The notes: generated from the letters alone by a model not told the origin. Positions 34,645-44,068 are shown, counted from the first letter of the stretch. The stretch is 64,000 nucleotides of DNA from Pyxidicoccus sp. MSG2 (GCF_026626705.1 NZ_JAPNKC010000001.1:8698001-8762000), one strand, 5' to 3'. Numbers and translations are program-made.

Positions 34645-35435
34645 ACCTGGAGCCGCTGCGTCTCTGGCTCGAAACGCTGGGGCCGGACATCGTCGTGGTG
34701 GCGCTGTGTGCCGCGCGGCTCGTGCCCATTGCTTTCCTGTGCCCGCTCTTGGGAGGGCAGGCCACACCCACGACGGTGCGGCTGGCGCTGGTGCTCTCCC
34801 TGGCGCTCTTCCTGCGCCTGGAGGCGGGCGTGGAGCTGGTGACGCCGGTGGCGTCCTCGCTGGAGCTGGCGGCGTTGGTGGTGCGAGAACTGGGCTATGG
34901 GATGTCGGTGGGGCTCGTGGCGGTGCTGCCCTTCGACGCGGCGCGGATGGGCGGACGCTTCATCGACCTGTTCCGGGGGACGTCGGCGGAGGCCAGCCTG
35001 CCCGCCGCGGGCAGTCGCGAGTCGGCCACGGGGGATGGGCTCTACCACCTGCTGGTGGCGCTCGTGGTGTCGGGAAGCCTGTTTTCGCAGGTCCTCTCCG
35101 GGCTGCTGCGCGGCTTCGGGGTGGTGCGTCTGGGAGCCTTCGTCCCGACGGAAGCGGCCGCGATGCACGTCGTCGTGCTGGCGGGAGGCGCCCTGGCCTC
35201 GGGCCTGGCGGTGGGGGCGCCGGTGGCCGCGGCGGCGCTGGCGGTGGACTGCTTCCTCGGACTGGCTTCGCGAGCCGCGCCACAGGTGAACCTGCAGGAG
35301 GTGGGAGCGCCGCTGCGGATTCTCGGGGGCGGCGCGTTGCTGTGGCTGGGCGTGGGCGTGCTCTGCGAGCGACTGCTGGCGGGCGTGCTCTCCACGGAGG
35401 GCGCACTGGCGATGCTGGGCGAGGTGGCGCGATGA
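34641..35435 (+). CDS. sctT: T3SS export-gate protein SctT (FliR family)
   Basis: The product has 264 residues with about six membrane helices. Family marks are AARLVPIAFLCPLLGGQATP, VRELGYGMSVGLVAVLPFDA, ARMGGRFIDLFRGTSAEAS (in place of the usual GxxID..RG) and a C-terminal PQVNLQEVGAPLRILGGGAL. It completes the R-S-T pore. The stop overlaps sctU. Confidence 0.93.
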   Translation: MNLEPLRLWLETLGPDIVVVALCAARLVPIAFLCPLLGGQATPTTVRLALVLSLALFLRLEAGVELVTPVASSLELAALVVRELGYGMSVGLVAVLPFDAARMGGRFIDLFRGTSAEASLPAAGSRESATGDGLYHLLVALVVSGSLFSQVLSGLLRGFGVVRLGAFVPTEAAAMHVVVLAGGALASGLAVGAPVAAAALAVDCFLGLASRAAPQVNLQEVGAPLRILGGGALLWLGVGVLCERLLAGVLSTEGALAMLGEVAR

Positions 35436-36481
35436 GTGGTGAGAAGACGGAGCAGCCCACCGCGAAGCGCCTTCGGGAAGCACGGCGCAAGGGACAGATT
35501 CCGCGCAGCCGGCTGCTGACGTCCAGCGCGGTGACGTTGGGAGGGCTGCTGGGCTTCACGGCCTTCGCACCCGAGGGCTTCCTTCGACTGCAGGACTGGA
35601 CCGCGCGTCTGTTCCTCGAACAGCGCGACCTGGGCGCGTGGCGGGAGGGGCTTTGGATTGCCGCGAGGCTCTGCGGGCCGGCGCTGGGGGGCGCCCTCGC
35701 GGCGTCGCTGGGGGTGTCCGTCGCCACGGTGGGCTTCGAGCTGGAGATGGGCCACGCGGCGCCGAAGCTGGAGCGCATCAGTCCCGCGGCGGGGCTGAAG
35801 CGGCTGTTCAGCCTGCGGCCGCTGGTGGAGGTGGGGAAGGCGCTGGCGGTGGTGGCGCTGGTGGCGGCGCTCGTCTGGAGCGAGGTGGAGGAGGTCGGCC
35901 CGGACGCGCTGCGTGTCGCCTGGCTGGGCGGCGCGCAGGGACTGACGCTGCTGGTGGAGCGCCTGGGCACTCTCGCCATCCGGCTCGCCTGGGTGGTGCT
36001 GCTGCTGGGCGTGGGGGACTACGCCCTCGCGCGTCGGCGCCACCTGAAGGACCTGATGATGAGCCGCGAGGAGGTGAAGCGCGAGCACAAGGAGAGCGAG
36101 GGCGACCCGCGTCAGAAGGGACAGCGGCGGGCCCTGCAGCGGCAGCTCGCGCAGGGGGGACCGGCACGTGGAGTGCAGAAGGCCACCGCCGTGGTCATCA
36201 ACCCCACGCACCTCGCGGTCGCGCTCCGCTACGACGCCCGGGAATGTGAGGCGCCCTACCTCGTGGCCAAGGCCCGGGAGGAAGACGCCCTTGCCCTCCG
36301 GGAGGAAGCGCGGAGGCTCGGGATTCCGGTGGTCAGGGACATCCCGCTGGCCCGCAGCCTCATCCACTACGACCTCGGGGAGGCCATCCCCGAGGAGCTG
36401 TACCAGGCGGCCGCGGTCGTCCTGCGCACGGCGATGGAGACGCGAAGCGTGGACGACCATCCACGGAGACAGACGCCATGA
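35432..36481 (+). CDS. sctU: T3SS specificity-switch protein SctU (FlhB family)
   Basis: The product has 349 residues. The N-terminal signature EKTEQPTAKRLREARRKGQI is followed by four membrane helices, then a cytoplasmic domain with the autocleavage motif Asn257-Pro-Thr-His260 (VINPTHLAVAL). The tail has LARSLIHYDLGEAIPEELYQ. All key residues are intact, so self-cleavage and substrate switching are expected. It overlaps sctV as ATGA. Confidence 0.95.
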   Translation: MSGEKTEQPTAKRLREARRKGQIPRSRLLTSSAVTLGGLLGFTAFAPEGFLRLQDWTARLFLEQRDLGAWREGLWIAARLCGPALGGALAASLGVSVATVGFELEMGHAAPKLERISPAAGLKRLFSLRPLVEVGKALAVVALVAALVWSEVEEVGPDALRVAWLGGAQGLTLLVERLGTLAIRLAWVVLLLGVGDYALARRRHLKDLMMSREEVKREHKESEGDPRQKGQRRALQRQLAQGGPARGVQKATAVVINPTHLAVALRYDARECEAPYLVAKAREEDALALREEARRLGIPVVRDIPLARSLIHYDLGEAIPEELYQAAAVVLRTAMETRSVDDHPRRQTP

Positions 36482-38547
36482 ACCCGCTCTCGAAAATCTT
36501 GTTGAAGGCCCGGAAGTCCTCGGACGTGGTGCTCGCGGTGGCGATGGCCGCCGTGTTGGGTGCTCTCATCATTCCCCTGCCGGCCTGGATGCTGGACGCG
36601 GGGCTCGCGGTGAACCTGGCCGCGGCGGTGGCGTTGCTGGTGGCGGCGCTCCGGGCAAAGGACGCGCTGAAGGTGACGGCGTTTCCCACGCTGCTGCTGT
36701 TCACCACGCTGTTCCGGCTGGCGCTCAATGTGTCGTCCACGCGGCTGGCGCTCGCGGAGGGGCATGCGGGCGAGGTCATCCAGGCGTTCGGAGAGTTCGT
36801 GGTGCGTGGGGACTACGTGGTGGGCGCCGTGGTCTTCGCCATCCTCACGCTGGTGCAGTTCCTGGTGGTGGCCAAGGGTGCCGAGCGCGTCGCGGAGGTG
36901 TCCGCGCGGTTCACCCTGGATGCGATGCCGGGCAAGCAGATGTCCATCGACGCGGACCTGCGCGCGGGGGCCATCGACCAGGCGCAGGCCCGGCGACGCA
37001 GGCGCGACCTGGAGCGCGAGTCGCAGATGTTCGGCGCCATGGATGGCGCGATGAAGTTCGTGAAGGGCGACGTCGTCGCCGGCCTCGTCATCGTCGCGGT
37101 GAACCTGCTGGGAGGAACCGTCATCGGCGTGCTCCAGGGCGGCATGTCCCTGTCGGAGGCCGCGTCGACTTTCGCGCTCATCGCGATTGGGGATGGACTG
37201 GTGTCGCAGGTCCCCTCGCTCTGCATCGCGGTGGCGGCGGGCCTCGTCGTCACGCGGGTGGCCTCGGAGAAGGAGGACGACTCGCTCGGCCTGGAGATTG
37301 GCTCGCAATTCTTCGGCGAGGCCCGGACGCTCTGGGTGGTGGCGGGGCTCTGTGGAGCGCTGGCCCTCATGCCGGGCATGCCGCACCTGACGTTTCTCAT
37401 CCTGGCGGCGGGACTGGGCGGGCTCGGCCATGCGCTGAATCAACGGGAGCCCGTGGGGCCCGGGGAGAAGGAGGGCGCCAACCCTGGCGCGGCCGCTCCA
37501 GGCCCTGCCCCGGGCGCGCCGCCGGAGAGCGCCTCGGTACCCGTGGGCGTCTCGCCGCTCACCCTGGACCTGGCGCCGGACCTGACTGCGCTGGCGGAAG
37601 AGGAAGGCGGTGCCTTCGTCCACAAGACGCTGAACGCGGTGCGGGATGAGCTGTTCTTCGAGCTGGGAGTGCGCATCCCCGGCATCCGCGTGCGGACGCA
37701 GGCTGCCTACCTGTCGCCCGGGGAGTACCGCATCCAGGTGGACGAGGTCCCCTCGGGTGGAGGGCAGGTCGTTCCGGGCACGCTCTACGCGTTGGCGCCC
37801 CCGGAGGAACTCGCCTTCCTCCAGGTGAAGGCCGAGCCCGCGGCGGAGCCCGGCACCGGCAGGACCATCAGCCGAATCACGGAGGCGGGGCGGGCCCTGC
37901 TGGAGGCGGCGCAGGTCCCCATGCGGAGCCCGGCAGCGCTGCTGGCGGACCACCTGCGGGGCGTTCTGCGGGCCCGCGCCGCGGACCTGCTGGGGCTCCA
38001 GGACGTCCAGGGACTGCTGGAGGGGCTGGAGGCCCAGTCACCCGTCCTGGTGAAGGAAGCCCTGCAGAAGGTGCCGCTGCCGCTGCTGACGGATGTGCTG
38101 CGCAAGCTCCTCCAGGAAGGCGTCAGCATCCGAGACCTGCGCGCCATCCTGGAGGCGCTCGTCTCGCCCACCACCGAGGGGGACGCGGTGGCGCTCGCCG
38201 AGCGCTGCCGCCAGGCGCTGCGCCGGTACCTCAGCCACAAGTTCGCTCCCACGGGGCCGCTGTACGCCTACCTCGTAGACCCGGAGGTGGAGGAGGTGCT
38301 GCGGGCGACGGGGCCTCGCGGGCCCGCGCCCGACCCGGAGCGGGTGGCGGAAATCCTGGAGGGCGTGAGGCAGGTGGCGACGGGAGGGAGGGCGGTGCTG
38401 CTCACCGCGCCGGATGTGCGCCGGCCCCTGCGCAGGCTCTGCGAGGGCGCATTCCCCGACGTCGCGGTGCTCACCTACGGCGAGCTGGACGGGGCGCTGC
38501 AGATTCGTCCCATCGGTCGGCTGTCGCCCGTGCCGATGGGACGCTGA
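36478..38547 (+). CDS. sctV: T3SS major export-gate protein SctV (FlhA family)
   Basis: The product has 689 residues, full length for FlhA/SctV. Seven or eight membrane helices occupy the first 320 residues, with the FHIPEP-region motifs FPTLLLFTTLFRLALNVSST, LDAMPGKQMSIDADL and DGLVSQVPSLCIAVAAGLVV. A linker of about 40 Pro/Gly-rich residues precedes the cytoplasmic nonamer-forming domain. It is the last gene of the locus; the next gene is convergent. Confidence 0.95.
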   Translation: MNPLSKILLKARKSSDVVLAVAMAAVLGALIIPLPAWMLDAGLAVNLAAAVALLVAALRAKDALKVTAFPTLLLFTTLFRLALNVSSTRLALAEGHAGEVIQAFGEFVVRGDYVVGAVVFAILTLVQFLVVAKGAERVAEVSARFTLDAMPGKQMSIDADLRAGAIDQAQARRRRRDLERESQMFGAMDGAMKFVKGDVVAGLVIVAVNLLGGTVIGVLQGGMSLSEAASTFALIAIGDGLVSQVPSLCIAVAAGLVVTRVASEKEDDSLGLEIGSQFFGEARTLWVVAGLCGALALMPGMPHLTFLILAAGLGGLGHALNQREPVGPGEKEGANPGAAAPGPAPGAPPESASVPVGVSPLTLDLAPDLTALAEEEGGAFVHKTLNAVRDELFFELGVRIPGIRVRTQAAYLSPGEYRIQVDEVPSGGGQVVPGTLYALAPPEELAFLQVKAEPAAEPGTGRTISRITEAGRALLEAAQVPMRSPAALLADHLRGVLRARAADLLGLQDVQGLLEGLEAQSPVLVKEALQKVPLPLLTDVLRKLLQEGVSIRDLRAILEALVSPTTEGDAVALAERCRQALRRYLSHKFAPTGPLYAYLVDPEVEEVLRATGPRGPAPDPERVAEILEGVRQVATGGRAVLLTAPDVRRPLRRLCEGAFPDVAVLTYGELDGALQIRPIGRLSPVPMGR

Positions 38548-38558
38548 GTCAACCGGAA

Positions 38559-38571
38559 GGGCTCAGAGCCC
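38559..38571. terminator. Short hairpin at convergent sctV and HU-like stops
   Basis: GGGCT and AGCCC flank a CAG loop, overlapping the HU-like stop codon. The stem is only 5 bp. Confidence 0.3.
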
Positions 38572-38913
38572 CGTGCCGGTGCTGGGGCCCTTGCTCTCGG
38601 AGACGGGGGGAAGGTCCGTCTGGGCCTGCTGGGGCGGCGGACGGTTGACCCGGTCGCGCAGCTCCTTGCCCGTGCGGAAGAGCAGGCCGCGCTTGGGCTT
38701 CACCGGGATGACCTGTCCCGTCTTCGGATTGCGGCCCTGGTAGCCCTGGTAGTTCTTCACGTGGAAGGCACCCAGGCCGCGAATCTCGATGTTCTCCCCG
38801 CGGCAGAGGGCATCCTTCATCGACTCGAAGATCGTCTCGATGGTGGCCTCAGCCTGCTTCTGCGTCACGCCCCGCTTGGCGACGAGGATGTTGATCAGAT
38901 CGGACTTGAGCAT
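38563..38913 (-). CDS. HU/IHF-family DNA-binding protein
   Basis: The product has 116 residues from the ATG at 38913, with GGGAG 6 nt upstream. The typical alpha-helical dimer body is MLKSDLINILVAKRGVTQKQ with IFESMKDALCRGENIEIRGLG. The DNA-binding arm is GYQGRNPKTGQVIPVKPKRG. A Pro/Gln-rich tail of about 25 residues extends beyond the usual 90-100 residue length. The IEIRGLGAFHVK and RNPKTG spacing fits the IHF/HU family without deciding alpha or beta. Confidence 0.9.
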   Translation of the reverse strand: MLKSDLINILVAKRGVTQKQAEATIETIFESMKDALCRGENIEIRGLGAFHVKNYQGYQGRNPKTGQVIPVKPKRGLLFRTGKELRDRVNRPPPQQAQTDLPPVSESKGPSTGTGL

Positions 38914-39038
38914 CGGACGCTCCCGCAAACCCGGTGACCCCTTGGAAACAGGGCACTCTGGCCCTCGGTCGAATCCTGAAAACATAGCAGAACGCATCCC
39001 CCATGCAAGCGAGGTGGACAGCCAACCACCCAGAACCT

Positions 39039-40424
39039 CTACGGATTTCCGCTAGCCGCAACCCTGGGGGACGCGGGGGCCACGGGCTCGGCCAGTCCGG
39101 GGCGCAGATGCACCACGAGGTCCAGCCAGCGGGTGCGGCGCAGCAGGTCGATGCCGGCGCAGTCGGCCGCCTGGAAGAGGGGCTCCATCTGCTCGAAGCC
39201 CGGCGCACGGGGGCCGCTCCAGGTCTCCGAGTCGCCGCTGATCATCACCCCGTGCACCGCCAGCGTGGTGTCCGCCAGCGTGAGGGTGGCCGGGTCCCTT
39301 GCGGGACGGAGGCCGCCCCGGCGCAGGCGCTCGAGCAGCTCCGCTTCCACCATGCGGTCCACGACTTCGTGGACGAGCGACTCGGGGACCCGCAGGCGGG
39401 TTGCCAGCTCGCGGGGCGTGGGGGCTTGCGTCCCATCCACCCAGGCCAGCGTGGTCTCCTGGGCGATGCGGGAGGCCACCAGCTCGTGTGCGCGCGGGTG
39501 GGTGCCAAAGGCGAAGAGCGAGTCCCGGAAGGCGGCGTGCTCCACGGCGTAGGACAGCCGGGCCCCGAAGAGGAGCAGCAACCAGCTCACGTACACCCAC
39601 GCGAGGAACAGGGGCAGGGCGCTGAGGGAGGCGTAGATGGGGTTGTGGCGGAAGCTGCGGAGCGCGAACTCGGCGTAGACCTGCTTGGCCACCATCCACC
39701 CCAGGCCCGCCACCAGCCCTCCCGCGAGCGCCGAGCGCACGCGCACGTGGGAGTAGGGCGTCCAGAAGTAGAGCAGGGTGAGGCTGGCGATGGCGACGAG
39801 GCTGGTGCCGAGGAAGATGAAGGCGTGGGCGTGAGGGGCGTGGGTCTGCAGGAACTCGCGGACCTTGCCCGTCCCGGAGAAGGAGACCGCGAGGAAGAAG
39901 GGGCCCAGTAGCAGCAGTCCCCCGTAGATGAGCAGGCGCACGCCCCAGGGGCGCTGGCGGCGGATGCCCCACAGCTCGTTCACCGCGCCATCGAGCTGCC
40001 GGAGCAGCGAGCCCGCGGACATCATCACCGCGAGGAAGCCCACGCTGCCGATGGCGATGCGGTTGCTGGGCTGCAGGAACCGGTCGAGGAACTCGGACGT
40101 CTTGCCCACCACGCCCGGATCCAACAGCTCGCCTACGACGCGGCGCAGCTCGGCCTTGAACCCGTCCTGGTGGAAGGCGGTGAGCAGCACCAGGGCCACC
40201 GTCAGCAGCGGCACCAGCGAGAACATGCTGATGTACGTGAGCGCGGCGGCCCGCAGCCGCAGGTTCTCCCCACGGAAGCCCTGGGCCACGGTCCGCGCGG
40301 CCATGAAGGTGTCCGTCGCGAAGCGCCCCACCTGGGTGCGTTGTGCTGGAGCCCAGACCCGGAGGGCCCAGGCCACCGTCCTGTCTCGCGTCGCCCGCAG
40401 CCACGGAAGCGGATTGGCCGTCAC
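39039..40424 (-). CDS. YihY/BrkB-family membrane protein with winged-helix tail
   Basis: The product has 461 residues from the GTG at 40424, behind a G-rich run. Residues 45-320 carry the YihY/BrkB signatures (LRAAALTYISMFSLVPLLTV, GSLLRQLDGAVNELWGIRRQ, WTPYSHVRVRSALAGGLVAG, NPIYASLSALPLFLAWVYVS) over six membrane helices. The C-terminal 130 residues include a winged-helix-like segment (TPRELATRLRVPESLVHEVV), often attached to this family in proteobacteria. It was once called RNase BN; transport or envelope functions are now favoured. Confidence 0.85.
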   Translation of the reverse strand: MTANPLPWLRATRDRTVAWALRVWAPAQRTQVGRFATDTFMAARTVAQGFRGENLRLRAAALTYISMFSLVPLLTVALVLLTAFHQDGFKAELRRVVGELLDPGVVGKTSEFLDRFLQPSNRIAIGSVGFLAVMMSAGSLLRQLDGAVNELWGIRRQRPWGVRLLIYGGLLLLGPFFLAVSFSGTGKVREFLQTHAPHAHAFIFLGTSLVAIASLTLLYFWTPYSHVRVRSALAGGLVAGLGWMVAKQVYAEFALRSFRHNPIYASLSALPLFLAWVYVSWLLLLFGARLSYAVEHAAFRDSLFAFGTHPRAHELVASRIAQETTLAWVDGTQAPTPRELATRLRVPESLVHEVVDRMVEAELLERLRRGGLRPARDPATLTLADTTLAVHGVMISGDSETWSGPRAPGFEQMEPLFQAADCAGIDLLRRTRWLDLVVHLRPGLAEPVAPASPRVAASGNP

Positions 40425-40795
40425 GGTCCCCCCCAGGCGCCGCGAGGCGGGTGGGCAGGAGCCCGCTCGCGACAGGCGATACGGCACCTCGTAAGGGTCG
40501 GCCCGCGTAGGGGAAGGGGAGAAATCATCCGTGGGAGCTGGCCGGGCCCGGAGCGGACAACGCCCCGCGGCAAGGGGACCCAAGGCTAGCCAATTCGAGG
40601 CCCCCGGGGCCAGCCCACCCCAGGGGGCGTGGGCGGCCAGCGCATCCCATCCGACACAGCCGTGAGGTGCGGCGGAGTGCATGGGAAACCGTGCCGGAAG
40701 CACCCACGGCACGGAACGGAGCAGGACGCCTGCTCCCTTGCCCTGCGTCCGTCACGCGGCCGCGGGGCTGGGAGCCGGCTTCAACCGCCTGAGGC
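40425..40795. other. Gene-free stretch between the BrkB-like and RNase E genes
   Basis: This stretch of 371 bp is read on the minus strand as the 3' flank of the RNase E gene and the leader of the BrkB-like gene. Open frames here lack ribosome-binding sites and recognisable products. I see no promoter or strong hairpin. Confidence 0.4.
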
Positions 40796-43519
40796 TCAGG
40801 TCGTGCCGCCGCCCGACGGCTCGGAGCCGCCGCCCGACGACGAGGGCGGAGTCGAGCCGCCACCGCCTTCATTTCCGCCAGAGCCTCCGCTGCCACCAGG
40901 CGAGCCCTGGCCACCGCCGCGCTCACCACGCTCACCGCGTTCGCCCCGGTCACCGCGCTGCTCGCCGCCCCGGCGCTCACCGCGTTCGCCGCGCTGCTCG
41001 CCGCCCCGGTCGCCGCGCTGCTCACCGCCACGCTCGCCACCGCGCTGCTCACCGCCACGCTCGCCACCGCGCTGCTCACCGCCCCGGTCGCCCCGGGGCC
41101 GGTCGCCGCCGCGGTCGGGCCGACGGCCCTCGCGCCGGTCGCCACCGCGGTCTCCGCGCTCGCCACCGCCCCGGTCGCCACCACGCTCACCCCCCCGGTC
41201 GCGGTCCCTGCCGCCACCGCCCCGGCGGCCCTGGTCCTGGCGTCCGTAGCCGCCGCCGCCGTTGCTGTCCGGCTTGCGCTGCTGCATGGCCAGCTCACCG
41301 TCACCGGAGCCCGGCGACGAGGCCACCTTGTGCTCGGGGCCCGTGGCCGAGCGGCCGTAGATGTCGTACTGCTCGCGGTGGTAGTTCTGCTGCGCCTTGA
41401 CCTGGATGGACTTGTTGTACCGGTCCATCAGGTGGCGCAGCTCGTTGCGCTCCTCGCCCTGGAGCAGGCGCGCCACTTCCGCGTTGCAGTTGATGACCAG
41501 CGTGGAGTCCTTGTAGCCCGGCGCCTCGCGGCGGATCTCCCGGAAGATTTCGTACGCCACGGTGGTGGCCGTCTTCACGAAGCCGTTGCCGTCGCAGTAC
41601 GGGCAGTCCTCGTGCAGCATCCGGCCGATGGACTCGCGCACGCGCTTGCGCGTCATCTCCACGAGGCCCAGCTCGGAGATGCGCAGCACGTTCGTCTTCG
41701 CCTTGTCGCGGCCCAGCGCCTCCTGCAGCGACTTGAAGACCTTGTCCCGGTTCTGCGCCTTCTCCATGTCGATGAAGTCGCAGATGATGATGCCGCCGAT
41801 GTTGCGCAGCCGGAGCTGGTAGACAATCTCCTTGGCCGCCTCGACGTTGATCTTCGTAATCGTCTCTTCGAGGCTCTTCTTGCCGACGTACCGGCCCGAG
41901 TTGACGTCGATGGCGGTGAGCGCCTCGGCCTGGTCGATGATGAGGTAGCCGCCGCTCTTCAGCCACACCTTGCGCTGGGTGGCGCGCTGCAATTCCTGCT
42001 CGATGCCGTACGCGTCGAAGACGGTGTCGTCGCCCTCGTGTAGCGCCACCCTGTCGCGCAGCGCGGGGTCCTGCGCGGTGACGAAGCCGAGGATGCGCTC
42101 GTACTCCTCGCGGTCATCGACGACGAGCTTCTCCACGTCGTGCGCGAAGAGGTCTCTCGTGGCGCGCAGGATGAGGTCCAGGTCCGGGTGCAGCAGGCCG
42201 GGGCCGCCGCGCTTCTCGTTGCGGCGCACCACCTGGTTCCACACCTCGATGAGGAACCGGATGTCGCTCTCCAGCTTCTCCTGGGGAACGTTCTCCGCCA
42301 CCGTGCGGACGATGAAGCCCGTCCCGGGCGGCCGCATCTTGTCCACGATGTCGCGCAGCCGCCGGCGCTCCTTCTCGTTGGAGATGCGGCGGCTGATGCC
42401 CACGTGGTCCACCGTGGGCATGAACACCAGGTGACGGCCGGGGATGGAGATGTGCGAGGTGAGCCGCGCGCCCTTCGTGCCGATGGGGTCCTTCGAAATC
42501 TGGACCACGACTTCCTGGCCCACCTTCAGCAGGTCCTCAATCTTGTCCGTCCGGCGCTGCTTCGGCTTCTCCTTCTCGTCGTCGCGCTTGTCGCCGCGGC
42601 GCTTCTCCTCCGGGCGCCGGCCCTTGTCCTTCTCGCGGTCCTTCTCACGGCCCTCGCGGGCGCGGGGCTCGCGAGCCTCCCGTGCCTCGCGCGGCGTGCG
42701 GCGCTCGCCGGAGACTTCGGCGGGGCGCGCGGCTGGCGCGGACTCGGCGCCGGCGGGCGGGGGAACGATTTCGCCCAGCGCGGCGGCCGCCGCCGGAGGA
42801 GGCTCCGCCTGCAGCATCGCCGCCGCCAGTGCCGCGGCGGTGGCGCTTGCGTCGGAGCTCTCCGCGGCGCCAGCCTCCGGGGCCGCGGCGGCGCCCTCGG
42901 GAGCACCCGGCGCGGCGGCCTCGGCCACCGGCGTCGCTTCCGTCACCTCCGTCACCGCGGCGGGAGCCTCGGCGGAGGCCGGAACCTCGGGCGCCGCGCT
43001 GACCGCGGGGGCCTCTTCGGCGGCGGGCGCGGCGGCCTCGGCCGGAGCGGGCGTGCTGTCCGAAAGAATCACGGCCGGCGCGTTGGCGGCCAGCTCCATG
43101 ACGGTGTCGCGTGGCAGGGACGAGGCGAGGTGCAGGGCCGCCTCGCCGGTCAGCTCCTCCACCTCCGCCTCCACCACGGGGCCATGGACGTGGGCGGCCT
43201 CGGCCGCGTCGGCCTCGGACTCGGTGGGGACTTCCGGCGCGTCCTCGTGCTCGCCCTCGGTCAGCTCGAACTGGGCGCGCGCGAAGTCCGGGTCGTAGAC
43301 GACGTCGCTGACGTAGAGGAAGGCGGCCTTCTCCAGGCCGATGTCGACAAAGGCGGCCTGCATGCCCGGGAGCACCCGGACGACCCGGCCCTTGTAGATG
43401 TTTCCGACGACTCCCTTGTCCTTCTTACGCTCGAGGTAGAACTCCGCGATGTGGCCGCCCTCGACGAGCGCGACACGAGTCTCGCGACCCGCGGCGTTGA
43501 TGACCAGGATGCTGCTCAT
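40796..43519 (-). CDS. rne: Ribonuclease E/G with split S1 domain and RGG tail
   Basis: The product has 907 residues from the ATG at 43519 (AGGA 7 nt upstream). Residues 1-75 are the family start (ILVINAAGRETRVALVEGG, GNIYKGRVVRVLPGMQAAFV). An Ala/Glu/Pro then Arg/Lys/Glu-rich insert (about 76-320) interrupts the S1 domain, which resumes at DKIEDLLKVGQEVVVQISKD. The catalytic core is intact (GYLIIDQAEALTAIDVNSGR, NIGGIIICDFIDME) with the zinc-link CPYC near 635. The last 150 residues are RGG/ERGG repeats, probably disordered and RNA-binding. The protein is expected to process rRNA and degrade mRNA. Confidence 0.93.
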   Translation of the reverse strand: MSSILVINAAGRETRVALVEGGHIAEFYLERKKDKGVVGNIYKGRVVRVLPGMQAAFVDIGLEKAAFLYVSDVVYDPDFARAQFELTEGEHEDAPEVPTESEADAAEAAHVHGPVVEAEVEELTGEAALHLASSLPRDTVMELAANAPAVILSDSTPAPAEAAAPAAEEAPAVSAAPEVPASAEAPAAVTEVTEATPVAEAAAPGAPEGAAAAPEAGAAESSDASATAAALAAAMLQAEPPPAAAAALGEIVPPPAGAESAPAARPAEVSGERRTPREAREAREPRAREGREKDREKDKGRRPEEKRRGDKRDDEKEKPKQRRTDKIEDLLKVGQEVVVQISKDPIGTKGARLTSHISIPGRHLVFMPTVDHVGISRRISNEKERRRLRDIVDKMRPPGTGFIVRTVAENVPQEKLESDIRFLIEVWNQVVRRNEKRGGPGLLHPDLDLILRATRDLFAHDVEKLVVDDREEYERILGFVTAQDPALRDRVALHEGDDTVFDAYGIEQELQRATQRKVWLKSGGYLIIDQAEALTAIDVNSGRYVGKKSLEETITKINVEAAKEIVYQLRLRNIGGIIICDFIDMEKAQNRDKVFKSLQEALGRDKAKTNVLRISELGLVEMTRKRVRESIGRMLHEDCPYCDGNGFVKTATTVAYEIFREIRREAPGYKDSTLVINCNAEVARLLQGEERNELRHLMDRYNKSIQVKAQQNYHREQYDIYGRSATGPEHKVASSPGSGDGELAMQQRKPDSNGGGGYGRQDQGRRGGGGRDRDRGGERGGDRGGGERGDRGGDRREGRRPDRGGDRPRGDRGGEQRGGERGGEQRGGERGGEQRGDRGGEQRGERGERRGGEQRGDRGERGERGERGGGQGSPGGSGGSGGNEGGGGSTPPSSSGGGSEPSGGGTT
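40920..41250. repeat. RGG/ERGGEQRGG coding repeats
   Basis: Short GC-rich repeats (CGCTGCTCACCGCCACGCTC-type units) code for the Arg-Gly-Gly/Glu-Gln tail of RNase E/G. Units of about 24 bp recur almost exactly between about 41015 and 41085, so length variation is likely. Confidence 0.8.
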
Positions 43520-44068
43520 GGATGAATCCTGCACGCGCGCGCGGTAGGGCGGACCTCACCGGACGGGAGGCGGCAAGACGCCGCGCCTCCGAGCACGCTG
43601 CGAAGGGAGAGGCGGCCTCCGGTGGACCTCCGGCGAACCGGCCCCGCCCGGACTGTCCGGGTAGGGTTCGTGTCGCACTGTCGAGGACCGAGGGGACCAC
43701 CGCCTGCTCCTCCGAGTTCATGTCGCCCCGCATTGCGACCGGCACCGTACCGGGCGGGGCCTTGTCTTCACACGCGCTCGAGTCCCTCCACCACGTGCGG
43801 GCCACCCGCTCTTCTATCCGCACCCGGTCGGTGCCCGTCTGGGGCCACCTTGGGGGGGCGACTGGAGCCTCGGTGCAGCCGGCGCGCCCGGAGGAGACCG
43901 GAGACGCAACCCGTCAAAATCCCTACCGGACATGACCCCCGACAACGCGGGGCGTCATACAAACGTCCAGAAACACGGAGAGTTTTCCACCCCCTGCCCG
44001 TGGTGTAAAGCCGAGAAACGGCTTCCATCCACTGTCTGGCAGATGATGGGTGCCTGCCCGGCCGGGCT
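43520..44068. other. Long leader region upstream of the RNase E gene
   Basis: This stretch of 549 bp carries no supported gene. It contains hairpins on the minus strand, for example CCCGGA/TCCGGG at 43647-43661, about 130 nt before the start. RNase E genes of other bacteria have long 5' leaders through which the enzyme controls its own mRNA; a similar role here is inference. Confidence 0.45.
44008..44024 (-). terminator. Hairpin after the DUF3052 gene
   Basis: Read on the minus strand, AAGCCG-TTTCT-CGGCTT forms a 6-bp stem ending in TTTA, about 45 nt after the stop at 44069. It is a candidate intrinsic terminator for the ligA-acylphosphatase-DUF3052 transcript. Confidence 0.45.

Noticed and set aside
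36367..37953. Minus-strand open frame antisense to sctU/sctV
   Set aside because: No motif, and composition is the complement of the strong SctU/SctV coding sequences.
40920..41250. Possible CRISPR-like short repeats
   Set aside because: The units lie in frame and encode the RGG tail of RNase E/G.
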